A stretch of 64,000 nt of DNA. It comes from Halichondria panicea (lineage: Eukaryota; Porifera; Demospongiae; Suberitida; Halichondriidae). Below the pieces are notes generated by a model. It saw only the letters and a program-made list of their open reading frames with translations. It searched no databases and was not told the origin of the DNA. Position numbers and translations under genes: made by a program. The stretch lies in assembly GCF_963675165.1 (NCBI RefSeq), contig NC_087387.1, positions 5,544,990 to 5,608,989 on the forward strand. The letters are read 5' to 3'. Of the stretch, positions 24,154-36,180 are shown piece after piece (the stretch's first letter is position 1; each line of letters starts with the position of its first letter).

Positions 24154-24502
24154 GTGAGTGGCCCTAAACACACACCTCATGTTTACCCATGCTAATGTGT
24201 TCCTTTTTACTGCTACATTCCCACGCAGTATAATAATAATTATGAGCAAAATGATAATTATAACTGTCTCTTAATTGTCATTATTGTCAAGTCTATATAC
24301 TGTACTGCTATATCTTGCATTAAAGTGATTACTGGCATTTCATCGACAATAATATGCATGCATCATTGACAAGTGAATTTCGCTATAGCAAACAGGAACA
24401 GGAAATTTACTGCAGTGGTAAATGAGTAAATGTATACATCCTGTACACAATTGCATATAGAGGTAATTCAACTTTAAATAGCCATTGTGTACAGCCATCA
24501 AA
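24154..24502. other. Junction sequence between R7 and R8
   Basis: A short piece of TM-tail intron ends at about 24228 and is followed by AT-rich DNA without array homology, up to the R8 leader. The tail exon and 3' UTR expected here are missing. No other feature is seen. Confidence 0.5.
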
Positions 24503-26071
24503 ATGCAAGTCACAAGCTTATTGCTGTTGGCCACTACTGCCATTGCTACAGCTCAGTCTCCAGGTATATAGCTATGTGTGTAGTGAATAAACCATTGCTA
24601 AACCTTCAATGTAGAGTGCTTCAATGGACAACTTCGTGAATCTAATACAACACTTAGTTTACTTGAGTACTGTTATGATGGAGAATGGAGAAGGATCTGT
24701 TCCACAAACGGTCAGTGGAAGGATACTGATATGTCAGTGGCGGTCTGTACAGAACTGGGCTACAGTGAATCTGGTAAATCAACTATTAAATTTTTTGTAT
24801 GGATATAAATTAACGTGGTTATTCATTTTAGAATCAACTACAATTCAAACAATTTGTCGAAATCCAAATCCTCCAATAAAAGTGTTCATTCTGAGTGACT
24901 GCAAAGAACCAGGACTAACCAATTGCACAGTGGCATCCAGTGACAACTGTGTTACCTCATGCTTTATTGTGAGCTTACAAACGTGCAACACAGGTTAGAT
25001 GATTTTTGGAATGAATATTCACCTAAAACAATTTTGAATTTCAGCCAACTGTGCTGATGGAGAGATAAGACTGGTGGGTGGATCTACTGACAGAGAGGGA
25101 CGAGTGGAGGTGTGTGTGGGTGGCAGGCGATGGAGGACAGTTTGCACTGGCAGTCAAGAACTGGCAGGAACTGTTTGTTCACAAATGGGATACATCTTTG
25201 AAGGTAACAGGTCTGAACAGATAAATTCATGTATATATTGCGAATGTCCAACAGAGAGCCCTGTGGCAAACTCATTTCCTCCTGGAGCATTTCCAGAGTA
25301 CAGACTAAACTGTACGCAACTAAGCAATGGAATATGGCACTGTAGTCCAGTTAAAGAACAGTGTGACAGCTTCGTGGAACTTGGTGTAGTTTGTTATGAA
25401 CGCTCAAAAAACAGCACATCTACACAGTTACCTTCTATAGCACGGACCCCCGGCAACGAAGACACTACAAGAACTGGCAATTCCACCACCTTCATTGCTG
25501 GCATTGGTGTACTGGTGGTTCTGTTACTAGCCGTATCAGTTGGTTGGATTGTGTCCTGTGTTATTCTACTCAAGAGAGGACAGACTGTGCACAAACAACA
25601 GTGAGTGGTCCTAAACACATACCTCATGTTTACCCATACTAATGTGTTGTTCCTACTAAATGTTGTTTACTGCTATTCCCACACAGTGTTGATGCAGGTA
25701 CTATCTCAACAAGGAGCAATCAGAGCTACACACAACAGAACATCAACACACAGCTCTACGCTGAGGCCACCCCTCCTGATAAAACCTACAATAGGCTGAA
25801 CAGAAGTGATAAACAGACGGAGGAAATTGCTACCTATGATTATGCTGATCCCAACCAGATAAGAGTAGAGCGTTCCCAAGCAACCAACCCACCACCAGTG
25901 AGTGGTGAAGCTATCGTGAGAGAAGAGGAGTTCTACATTGCTGAGGATCACACGTACGCAGCTGTCAATAAGAAAGCCAAGAAGAAAAAGAAGCTGAAGA
26001 TTGCAGAATCGGATGGAGAGGGAGAGAGTGAAGCCCCGCCTCCTTTTGTCAGCACCCTGGCTGAAGTGTAA
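24503..26071 (+). CDS. R8: two-SRCR receptor, class F, intact
   Basis: Six exons (24503-24563, 24615-24773, 24832-24993, 25045-25203, 25255-25600, 25687-26071) give 423 residues, the shortest intact member. Leader MQVTSLLLLATTAIATAQ and domain 1 (YCYDGEWRRIC, CTELGYS, then TICRNPNPPIKVFILSDC) are found only here. Domain 2 and tail are of the common type. The 51 bases between exons 4 and 5 are stop-free and in frame, adding 17 residues with three Cys if retained. The stalk is short and the class C cysteine-proline part is absent. LLKRG replaces LLRRG. The stop codon is TAA. Confidence 0.83.
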
Positions 26072-26349
26072 GGTGGTGGTGACGGAACACTGTGAACTGA
26101 GAGTGAGTCAGACAATTATATAACTTTACTGACTGAATTAAAACATTCATAGTAGCTTTAGCTAGAAATTGAAAACACAATTGATTACACCAATACGTTA
26201 GTACACTATTATTGAGACAGTAAATTTTCTAAGTCACAGTTTTTAAGGAAGTAAATTTTAATTGTCATTTCCTGTATAAAAATACAATAGTTGGATGTCA
26301 TAGACAGTATTATTTGCATATAGAAAGATCAGTCTAGCTCGTAGTCAAC

Positions 26350-27972
26350 ATGAAAGTTTTGCATGTACTACTGCTATCTATCATCACCATTGTATCAACT
26401 CAACAACCACAAGGTATGTATTTGCTATAGACATCTACTGCTTTGAGTTTCCTAATTACGAAACGTTTACAGAATGTTTGAATAGACAACTTCAACAAAC
26501 AAACAAAATTTCTGATATCTCTGAGTACTGTCACCATGGAGAATGGACATTCATCTGCCATGGTGACAGTCAGTGGAACCAAGAGAGGACAATATCTGCA
26601 TGCACACAACTGGGTTACAGTAACTCTGGTGGTAAGTTAGTTACCAAGTGCATAGGAGTAGATAGCTTGTATGTATCTTATAGGAATAGCAGGAGGAGGG
26701 CAATGTGGGTCTACTCAAAGAAAAGTTGTCACACTGACTAACTGCAGTGAACCAAGACAGCATCTCACAGAATGCATGGTCACGGCCAGTGAAAGCTGTA
26801 CTACCTGTTCTATATTGATTTTAACATGCTTCCCAGGTTCGTTCATATAATTATAACAAGGTTGCCATTTATTCATTATTTATTTATTTCAGCTATCTGC
26901 ACTCATGGAGCCCTAAGACTGGTGGGTGGATCCACTGACAGAGAGGGACGAGTGGAGGTGTGTGTGGGTGGTCGTGAGGGTGGTCGTTGGAGGACAGTTT
27001 GCACTGGCGGTCAAGCACGGGCAGGAGCCGTTTGTTCACAAATGGGATACACCTTTGAAGGTAAGAGAGTGGATTGTTAAATGTGCTATGAATTTTATCC
27101 ATCAATAGAGAGCACTGTGTCAAACTCATTTCCTCCTGGATCATTTCCAAAATACAGACTAAACTGTACACAACTAAGCAATGGAACATGGCACTGTAGT
27201 CCAGTTGAACAACAATGTGACAGCTTTGTGGAGCTTGGAGTTGTTTGTATAAACTATGAGGAGTTTTATCAACGTTCAAGGAACAGAACACTATCTACAC
27301 AGTTACCTCCTATAGAAAGCACCCCCAGCAATGAAAGAGGCACTACATCTAAACCTGCTGACAATTCCACCACCTTCATTGTTAATAATTCCACCACCGT
27401 CATTGCTGGCATTGGTGTACTGGTGGCTCTGTTACTAGCTGTATCAGTTGGTTGGATAGTGTCCTGTGTTATTCTACTCAGGAGAGGACACCCTGTGCAC
27501 AAACAACAGTGAGTGGTCCTATTAACACACACCTCATGTTTACCCATACTAATGTGTTGTTCTTACTAGATGTTGTTTACTGCTATTCCCACACAGTGTT
27601 GATGCAGGGACTATCTCAACAAGGAGCTACACACAACAAGACATCAACACACAGCTCTACGCTGAGGCCACTCCTCTTGATACAACCTACAGTAGACTGA
27701 ACAGAAGTGATAAACAGACTGAGGAAATTGCTACCTATGATTATGCTGATCCCAACCAGATAAAAATAGAGCGTTCCAAAGCAACCAACCCACCACCAGT
27801 GAGTGGTGAAGCTATCGTGAGAGAAGAGGAGTTCTACATTGCTGAGGATCACACGTACGCAGCTGTCAATAAGAAAGCCAAGAAGAAAAAGAAGCCAAAG
27901 ATGGTAGAATCTGATGGAGAAGGAGAGGGTGAAGCCCCGCCTCCTTTTGTCAGCACCCTGGCTGAAGTGTAG
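26350..27972 (+). CDS. R9: two-SRCR receptor, class D, intact
   Basis: Exons 26350-26413, 26473-26631, 26684-26836, 26893-27060, 27109-27508 and 27597-27972 give 439 residues. It is the intact sister of the class D pseudogene at 10123. Domain 1 reads YCHHGEWTFICHGDSQW and CTQLGYSNSGG. In domain 2 a four-residue repeat makes VCVGGREGGRWRTVC, a loop found only in class D. QARAG replaces QELAG. The stalk has two NNSTT repeats. The tail lacks the NQS block, as in R2, and reads IKIERSKATN instead of IRVERSQATN. Confidence 0.85.
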
Positions 27973-28587
27973 GGTGGTGGTGACTGAACACCGTGAACTG
28001 AGATATTGACACTAACTAATGCTGCCTGTAAAACGTCCATGCATAGTAGTATATAGAGAGTGAATACACAAAATGGGTGATATTGTACTGTAGTACGCTC
28101 ACATAATTATTATAACATATCAGCTAAAGTGCCCTTTCAGTTTCCTAAGGAAGTAAAAGTTGGCAACTAGGTGATTCGTTTTATAACACATATACAGGAA
28201 ACTGAATCGAGGATCATAATATTATAAGAATACAGTGGACATTAATTTTGCTGCATCAAGTAAAAGTAAGAAACTGACCAATCTGAGTGCCTGGATACGA
28301 GGTAACAATTATTCTGTCATTATTGATCACGCGTTTCAGACAGGAATACTAAATACATCATTATTATGCACAGTATGTATGCGTTCGATACTTATTATGA
28401 TTTGCTCTTGTACAATTAAGTCATATAATTCTACCAGACCCCATATACCTGCATGGCAATTACGATAATATTATGTTTTCTCAGTGATTGATACGGGATG
28501 TTGATATAGGATGTAGATTTAACATAACCAACAACGAGGTAGCTAGTATATGCCATTCACTCTAAGAACTGGCAACTTTCAGTCAAA
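27973..28587. other. Class C upstream region of R10
   Basis: It holds the R9 3' UTR and the class C 5' block (GATCACGCGTTTCAGACAGG, TAGCTAGTATATGCCATTCA). The T-tract and C-run part of the block is shorter than elsewhere. No gene is supported. Confidence 0.5.
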
Positions 28588-30206
28588 ATGCAAGTCTCAA
28601 GCTTCTTTCTGCTATTAACTGTTGTCACCACTGTCACAGCACAATCAGGTATACAATACTTATGACTGGAGTTTAGAGCAACACTCTGAGAATTGTGTAC
28701 AGAATATTTAGACGAACAACTTCGTCTTCCTGAAGTAACAGACACACTTCTTGAGTACTGTCACCATGGAGAATGGAGATGGATCTGTCATGATGAAAGT
28801 CAGTGGAACAAAATTGAGATATCAGAAGCTATTTGTGAACAACTTGGATATTCGAATCCTTTTGGTAAGTGCTCATGAGATGTGTTCTAAGTCTGCTTAT
28901 ACTTTATAAGACAACATAAAATCGTACTTATAATAATTATAGCACAAGCAATGGAGTATTCCACGCATAATGGGGAAAGAAGAGTAGTCACTCTGAGTGA
29001 CTGTAATGGGCGAAGAGTAAAAAAGTGCACAGTGACACCCAGTAAAAGTTGTAACTCGGTTGTGCATCTAAGGTGTATCACAGGTATAATGTCGAAACCT
29101 ATAATGTTATGCGCTACTAAACGTATCTATATAATTAGACAACAGTGACAAATGTGCTGATGGAGAGATAAGACTGGTGGGTGGATCAACTGACAGAGAG
29201 GGACGAGTGGAGGTGTGTGTGGGTGGTCGCTGGAGGACAGTTTGCACTGGCAGTCAAGACCTGGCAGGAGCCATTTGCTCACAAATGGGATACATCTTTG
29301 AAGGTAACAGAGGAGTGATAAATGCATGTACTAACTACGCTATTCAAATGTATTTACTGCCTACAGAAAGCACTGTTATTAATTCATATCCTCCTGGAGC
29401 ATTCCCAGAGTATAGACTAAACTGTACACAACTAAGCAATAGAGCATGGCACTGTAGTCCAGTTGAACAACAATGTGACAGCTTTGTGGAGCTTGGAGTT
29501 GTTTGTATAAACTATGAAGAGTTTTATCAACGTTCAAGGAACAGCACACCATTTACACAGTTGCCTCCTATAGAATGCACCCCCAGCAATGAAAGAGGCA
29601 CTACATGTGCTGACATTTCCACCACCCTCTTTGCTGGCATTGGTGCGCTGGTGGCTCTGTTACTAAGTGTATCAGTTGGTTGGATGGTGTCCTGTGTTAT
29701 TCTACTCAGGAGAGGACACCCTGTGCACAAACAACAGTGAGTGGTCCTAAACACACACCTCATGTTTACCCATACTAATGTGTTGTTCTTACTAAATGTT
29801 GTTACTGCTATTTCCACACAGTGCTGATTCAGGTACTATCTCAACAAGGAGCAATCAGAGCCACACACAACAGGACATCAACACACAGCTCTACGCTGAG
29901 GCCACCCCTCCTGATACTACCTACAGTAGACTGAACAGAAGTGATAAACAGACGGAGGAAATTGCTACCTACGATTACGCTGATCCCAACCAGATAAGAG
30001 CAGAGTGTTCCCAAGCAACCAATCCACCACCAGTGACTGGTGAAGCTATCGTGAGAGAAGAGGAGTTCTACATTGCTGAGGATCACACGTACGCAGCTGT
30101 CAATAAAAAAGCCAAGAAGAAAAAGAAGCCGAAGAATGCAGAATCTGACGGAGAGGGAGAGAGTGAAGCCCCGCCTCCTTTTCTCAGCACCCTGGCGGAA
30201 GTGTAA
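28588..30206 (+). CDS. R10: two-SRCR receptor, class C leader with common domain 2, intact
   Basis: Exons 28588-28648, 28703-28864, 28943-29083, 29139-29303, 29367-29736 and 29822-30206 give 427 residues. The leader and domain 1 are class C, but domain 2 is the SQMGYIFEG type and the stalk matches class D (NSTPFTQLPPIECTPSNERG). It is therefore a mosaic of two classes. The first Cys of domain 1 is Tyr (EYLDEQ). Exon 4 uses an acceptor 7 bases upstream of the usual one, starting DNSDKC. The 63-nt gap between exons 4 and 5 is open and in frame. In the helix WMVSC replaces WIVSC. The stop is TAA. Confidence 0.83.
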
Positions 30207-30523
30207 GGTGGGGGTGACGAAACACTGTGAACTGAGAGTAAGTCAAATGTTTAACTGACTGACTGAAATTAAATGTAAAACATTCATATAGTAGCTTTAG
30301 TATAATCATTATAATTATGTACAGAGAGAGATTGAATACATGATTCATTACAAATTAGTACAATAATTATTATATATATAGAGAGAGAAACGATTCATTA
30401 CACCAAAAAGTTATAAGAGTACTTATACATACTTATACGTTTACTCTAAAGAGTAAACCTTCTAAGTCGCAGTTTAAGAAGGAAGTATATAAAGATCACT
30501 CTTACTAGCTCTTATTAGTCAAC
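30207..30523. other. 3' UTR and promoter spacer before class A relic 4
   Basis: The R10 3' UTR is followed by two partly repeated stretches ending in GATTCATTACA and then by the AGTATATAAAG box of the class A leader (about 30485-30494). No gene is seen. Confidence 0.5.
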
Positions 30524-31031
30524 ATGACAGTTTTGAACATACTACTCCTATCTATCGTCATTATTACTTCAACTCAACAACAACAAGGTATGTAAACCAT
30601 ACACCTATAGGCTTTGAATTTCCATGAATTGTTTACAGAACGTTTAAATGGACAACTTCGAGAAACTACTTCTAATTCCCTGGAGTACTGCATGTTACCA
30701 TGCCATGGAGAATGGACATTCATGTCATGATGACGGTCAGTGGAACCAAGAGAGGACAATTGCATGCACACAACTGGGTTACAGTAACTCTGGTGGTAAG
30801 TTAGTTATGAAGTGAGGAGTAGAATAGCTTGTGTATGGAATAGCAAATGGACCATGTGGTACTACTACACAAAGAAAAGTTGTCACACTGACTAACCACA
30901 GTGAACCAGGACAGCATCTCACAGAATGTATGGTCATGGCCAGTGACAACTGTACTAGAGTAGACTACCGAATTTTGTCAGACGTCAATAATTGTCAGCT
31001 TAAAGTGTGTATAATTGCACGAACAAAATGA
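30524..31031 (+). pseudogene. Class A ectodomain relic 4
   Basis: This is the only class A copy with an intact leader (MTVLNILLLSIVIITSTQ, exon 30524-30587). Exon 2 (from 30639) has Arg for the first Cys (ERLNGQ) and a 9-nt in-frame expansion around YCMLPCHGEW. A 2-nt deletion then gives the stop ATG TCA TGA. Exon 3 has no AG acceptor. A truncated secreted peptide of about 53 residues is the most it could encode. Confidence 0.7.
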
Positions 31032-31502
31032 GATTGATTCTAACTAACTGCACACACCAATAGGTAGCTATGGGACTACTAACTAGTGAAAATTTGGATG
31101 GGCCAAGTCGCTTCCAGTCGGAGCTGTGATCACTAGAAAAACTGTCCAATCATTTTGATTTTCGGCGAGTGTATTCTTATAGTAAATCTAGTTAGATGTG
31201 CTACTGCATGAACTGTCACTCTAAATGTTGATTAGCTGGTTGTTATGTTTCTTTGAGTGCATTAAGACTTGAACGACAGCCTTTTAAATATGAATAGATT
31301 ATGAAAAGGTACAGAACTTGCATTCACAACTCATGTATATTCTCCAAGACCATCCCCTTCCTTTTCTGCATGACAGCAGATAATAACATGAACTACCGCA
31401 ACTAGTGTTTCCTGTTGACATGATTATATCAAATGCTGTACTCAACTTTTAGTCTCGCATTACAGTTATATACTTCTCTCTAAGCTGTAACAAACAAAGC
31501 AG
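31032..31502. other. Spacer between class A relic 4 and R11
   Basis: It is homologous to 2074-2534 and 19807-20262. It carries the 19-codon ORF beginning MGLLTSENLDG at about 31069. No longer exon is seen. Confidence 0.45.
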
Positions 31503-31521
31503 TATAAAAGAGTGACTCACT

Positions 31522-33349
31522 ATGACCAGTATGACTGTTCACTGTGTAGTAATCATTGGAATGCTACTGTTGTTAATCATTTCAACTATCGGCACTGCTC
31601 AACAAGGTATAATTATATGTCAAGTACACTAAGTATGTATGTTCATCAAGTAATCTATAAGTAGATAGGCAGTTTACTGTGCAAATATAGAGTGCTTCAA
31701 TGGACAAGTCCGTAAACTTGTTTCTAATCTCCTTGAGTATTATTACAACGGAGAATGGAGATTGGTCTATTACTCAGAGAGTCAGTGGAGTCCGGATATG
31801 ACAAGGGCTGTGTGTGCACAACTGGGCTACCACGATTTTTTCGGTAGTTATAATAATTATAATTATATAGCGTGTATGAAGTATACACAGTCGGCATAAT
31901 TATTTCTAATAGTAACGCTGAAAGGGTCACGTCAGAGTGGTGCAGGAAAATTTATCACTCTGAGTGAATGCAACAAAACAGGACTAACAGGATGCATAGA
32001 GACGCCCAGTGAAGACAACTGTACTGAGTGCTCTCTTGTGTTTCTACAGTGTATCGCAGGTTCATCTCAGTTTTAATACTTTTTTGTATACACACCATGT
32101 CATTCTCATGTATATAGTTGTATGTATCATAATTATTATATACAGCTAACTGTGCTGATGGAGAGATAAGACTGGTGAGTGGATCCACTGACAGAGAGGA
32201 GCGAGTGGAGGTGTGTGTAGGAAGTCCCCAAACTTTATGGAGGACAGTTTGCACTGGCAGTCAAGAACTGGCAGGAGCCGTTTGTTCACAAATGGGATAC
32301 ATCTTTGAAGGTCTAAACAGATAAATTCATGTATTGCAAATGTAATTACTAACTACAGGAGGCACTGTGGCATTGCCTGACGTATTTCCTCCTGGAACAT
32401 TTCCAGAGCACAGATTAAACTGTACACAACTAAGCAATGGAGCATGGCACTGTAGTCCAGTTGAACAACAATGTGACAGCTTTGTGGAGCTTGGAGTTGT
32501 TTGTAAGAGCTATGAAAATCTGTACGATGAATGTTCAACGAACTGTACACTGTCAAAATTGTCAGTAACTACACAGTAACCTACCACCAAGCAAGGTAAT
32601 GTTATATAGGCAATAAACTAGTATTTTACTGCATGACATCCCTAATATATAGTTACTACTCAAAAGGAAGCTGTTTGTGCTAACAATTCAACTGTGACTG
32701 TAATCACTCCAGTGGTATGCACATGTACTGATGACAACAAGTCTACATGTGCTGACAATTCCACCACCTTCATTGCTGTCATTGGTGTACTGGTAGCGGT
32801 GTTACTAGCTGTATCAGTTGGTTGGATAGTGTCCTGTGTTATTCTACTCAGGAGAGGACAGACTGTGCACAAACAACAGTGAGTGGCCCTAAACACACAC
32901 CTCATGTTTATCCATACTAATGTGTTGTTCTTACTAGATGTTGTTTACTGCTATTCCCACACAGTGTTGATGCAGGTACTATCTCAACAAGGAGCGATCA
33001 GAGCTACACACAACAGGACATCAACACACAGCTCTACGCTGAGGCCACCCCTCCTGATACAACCTACAGTAGACTGAACAGAAGTGATAAACAGACGGAG
33101 GAAATTGCTACCTACGATTACGCTGATCCCAACCAGATAAGAGTAGAGTGTTCCCAAGCAACCAACCCACCACCAGTGAGTGGTGAAGCTATCGTGAGAG
33201 AAGAGGAATTCTACATTACTGAGGATCACACATACGCAGCTGTCAATAAGAAAGCCAAGAAGAAAAAGAAACCAAAAAATGCAGAATCTGATGGAGAGGT
33301 AGAGAGTGAAGCCCCACCTCCTTTTGTCAGCACCCTGGCTGAAGTGTAG
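31522..33349 (+). pseudogene. R11: class B receptor with nonsense codon before the membrane
   Basis: All seven exons are present (31522-31606, 31691-31843, 31913-32059, 32146-32310, 32359-32595, 32653-32878, 32965-33349). The only break I see is TCA to TAA at 32577-32579, near the end of the SRCR2 exon. The product would be a 256-residue secreted protein with both SRCR domains and no helix or tail. Everything downstream is still open, so the change is recent or the soluble form is useful. Domain 1 has lost one Cys (EYYYNGEW). Domain 2 reads LVSGSTDREERVEVC, two departures from the conserved core. Confidence 0.75.
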
Positions 33350-33858
33350 GGTGGTGGTGACTGAACACTGTGAACTGAGATATTGACACTAACTTATGCT
33401 GCCTGTAAAACGTCCATAGTATAGTATAGAGAGAGTGAATACACAAAATGGGTGATACTATAACAATATTGTCCTGTAGTACGCTCACATAATTATTATA
33501 ACATTATGACAGTGCCCTTTCAAGGAAGTTTAAAGAATAATGTTGGCAACTAGGTGATTCGTTTTAAAACACGTATATACAGGAAACTGAATTGAGGAAC
33601 AAATAAGAATAACAGTGGTGCTGCATTAAGTACAAGTATGGTAACTGACCAATCCGAGCGCCTGGAGACTTGCCTCAAGGTAACAATACCAAATTGTCAT
33701 TATTAATCACACGTTTCAGACAGGAATACCGAATACATCATTATTATAATTATGCACAGTATGAATGCATTTGCGTTTGCTCTCTTTAATTATGACTCTT
33801 GTACATATAATTATGCATTCTACCAGACCCCTCATCCTGTCATAGAATAGCCTGCATA
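33350..33858. other. Class C upstream region of R12, 5' part
   Basis: It holds the R11 3' UTR and class C 5' block, interrupted at 33859 by the fold-back element. The block resumes at 34394 and runs to the R12 start at 34550. No gene is seen. Confidence 0.5.
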
Positions 33859-34393
33859 CTCAGGTACATTAAGGACTGGGACCAGCAATTATTGTTGATT
33901 CAGCGAAAACGAAGCTCCGCCCACGATTTTTACTATCAATTGTGCAGTAAAAATGGAGTTTTGCTGCTCTAATCTTTAGCTCAAATTCCGGAGTGTCAAA
34001 CCTTAGTTTAAGTGTTTACTTTTTAGTGCAGTAGTTAGTTCAAAGCTATATGCAGGCACTACCGTTAGCGCCTAACAGTGGGATCAATGAAAAGTAAGTT
34101 ATTAGCCTTTACATGCAAAATATTAAGCTTAAAAAGTACTTTATTTAGAAAATCTCACCTTTAGCTGATCCCACTGTTAGGCGCTAACGGTAGTGCCTGC
34201 ATATAGCTTTGAACTAACTACTGCACTAAAAAGTAAACACTTAAACTAAGGTTTGACACTCCGGAATTTGAGCTAAAGATTAGAGCAGCAAAACTCCATT
34301 TTTACTGCACAATTGATAGTAAAAATCGTGGGCAGAGCTTCGTTTTCCCTGAATCAACAATAATTGCTGGTCCCAGTCCTTAATGTACCTGAG
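33859..34393. mobile_element. Fold-back MITE with long inverted arms
   Basis: Two arms of 228 bases each (33859-34086 and 34166-34393) are inverted copies that differ at only a few positions, around a 79-base loop. The ends read CTCAGGTACATTAAGGACTG and its complement. TA flanks both sides (33857-33858 and 34394-34395). The sister spacers lack the element and join the flanks, so it is an insertion. TA target duplication is typical of Tc1/mariner-type elements. No transposase is encoded. Confidence 0.85.
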
Positions 34394-34549
34394 TAGCAAG
34401 TACGATAATATTTCTCAGTAATTGCTAAATAATTAGGCATGTTGATACAGGATGTTGATACAGAATGTAGATTAAATAGGCATAACCAACAATGGGGTAG
34501 CTAGTATATGCCATTCCCTCTAAGCACTAATCGACGACTTTCGGTAAAC

Positions 34550-36180
34550 ATGCAAGTCTCAAATTTTATTCTGCTATTAACTGTTGTCACCACTGTCACA
34601 GCACAATCAGGTATACAATAATCATGACTGTAGTTCAAAGCAACACTCTGAGAATTGTGTACAGAATGTTTAGACGAACAACTTCGTCTTCCTGAAGTAA
34701 CAGACACACTTCTTGAGTACTGTCACCATGGAGAATGGAGATGGATTTGTCACGATGAAAGTCAGTGGAACTTTGAGAGATCAGAAGCTACTTGTGTACA
34801 ATTGGGATACTCAAATGAACGTGCATTTGGTAAGTGAGATGTGTCTTGAAATTACAGAGAGTAAAGTATTTCTTAATAGGACAAGCGACTGTGGATTCTC
34901 AGAATGGTTCAAGAAGAGTAGTCACTCTGAGTGACTGCAATGGACCTGGACTAGCGGAGTGTATGGTGACACCCAGTGACAGCTGTAACTCTCTTGTGCA
35001 ACTAATATGTAACATGGGTTAGTAACAATTTGTAGAGATGCATAATGTTATGCACTACTAAAATATTAATGTACATACATATATAGCTGCCTGTGTTAAT
35101 AGCGATACAAGACTGGTGGGTGGATCCACTGACAGAGAGGGACGAGTGGAGGTGTGTGATAACAGTCGATGGAGGACAGTTTGCACTGGCAATCAAGACT
35201 TGCCAGTTCTGGCAGGAGGTGTTTGTTCACGAATAGGAATTCAAAGTTTAGTGTTAGAAGGTGATGATCATAATTTACTTATAGTATAATAACTGATAGC
35301 ACAACTATATATACAGGAAGCACTGTGGCAGTAACTAACTCATTTCCTCCTGGAGCATTTCCAGAGCACAGCCTGGAGTGCATGCATCAAACCAATGGAG
35401 ATTTGCGCTGTAGTCTAGTTAAAAAAAAATGTGACAGTTTTGTGGAGCTTGAAGTTGTTTGTAAAAACTATGAAGATTTACGCAATGAATGTTCTAGGAA
35501 TAGTACACTCTCTACATTGTCAACTAGCGTACATGCAACTACACAGTTACCTAATACAACATGCACCCCTGACTCTACACGTGCTAACAATTCCACCACC
35601 TTCATTGCTGTCATTGTGTACTGGTGGCTCTGTTACTAGTCGTATCAGTTGGTTGGATAGTGTCCTGTGTTATTCTGCTCAGGAGAGGACAGACTGTGCA
35701 TAAACAACAGTGATTGGCCCTAAACACACACCTCATGTTTACCCATACTAATGTGTTGTTCCTACTAAATGTTGTTTACTGCTATTCCCACACAGTGTTG
35801 ATGCAGGTACTATCTCAACAAGGAGCAATCAGAGCTACACACAACAAGACATCAACACACAGCTCTACGCTGAGGCCACACCTCCTGATACAACCTACAG
35901 TAGGCTGAACAGAGGGGATAAAAAGACGGAGGAAATTGCTACCTACGATTACGCTGATCCTAACCAGATAAGAGTAGAGCGTTCCCAAGCAACCAACCCA
36001 CAACCAGTGAGTGGTGAAGCTATCGTGAGAGAAGAGGAGTTCTACATTGCTGAGGATCACACGTACGCAGCTGTCAATAAGAAAACCAAGAAGAAAAAGA
36101 AGCCGAAGAATGCAGAATCTGATGGAGAGGGAGAGAGTGAAGCCCCGCCTCCTTTTGTCAGCACCCTGGCTGAAGTGTAG
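34550..36180 (+). pseudogene. R12: class C receptor frameshifted in the membrane helix
   Basis: Exons 34550-34610, 34665-34829, 34880-35017 and 35087-35260 are open. In exon 35317-35709 one base is missing from the ATTGGTGTACTGG stretch that starts the helix. The frame then leaves at AVIVYWWLCY and stops at TAG 35637-35639 (286 residues). The exon 6 donor has also changed to GTGATT. The tail exon (35796-36180) is intact. Domain 2 has an unusual central loop (VCDNSRWRTVC, DLPVLAGGVCSRIGI). The product would lack a normal anchor and all signalling motifs. Confidence 0.78.
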
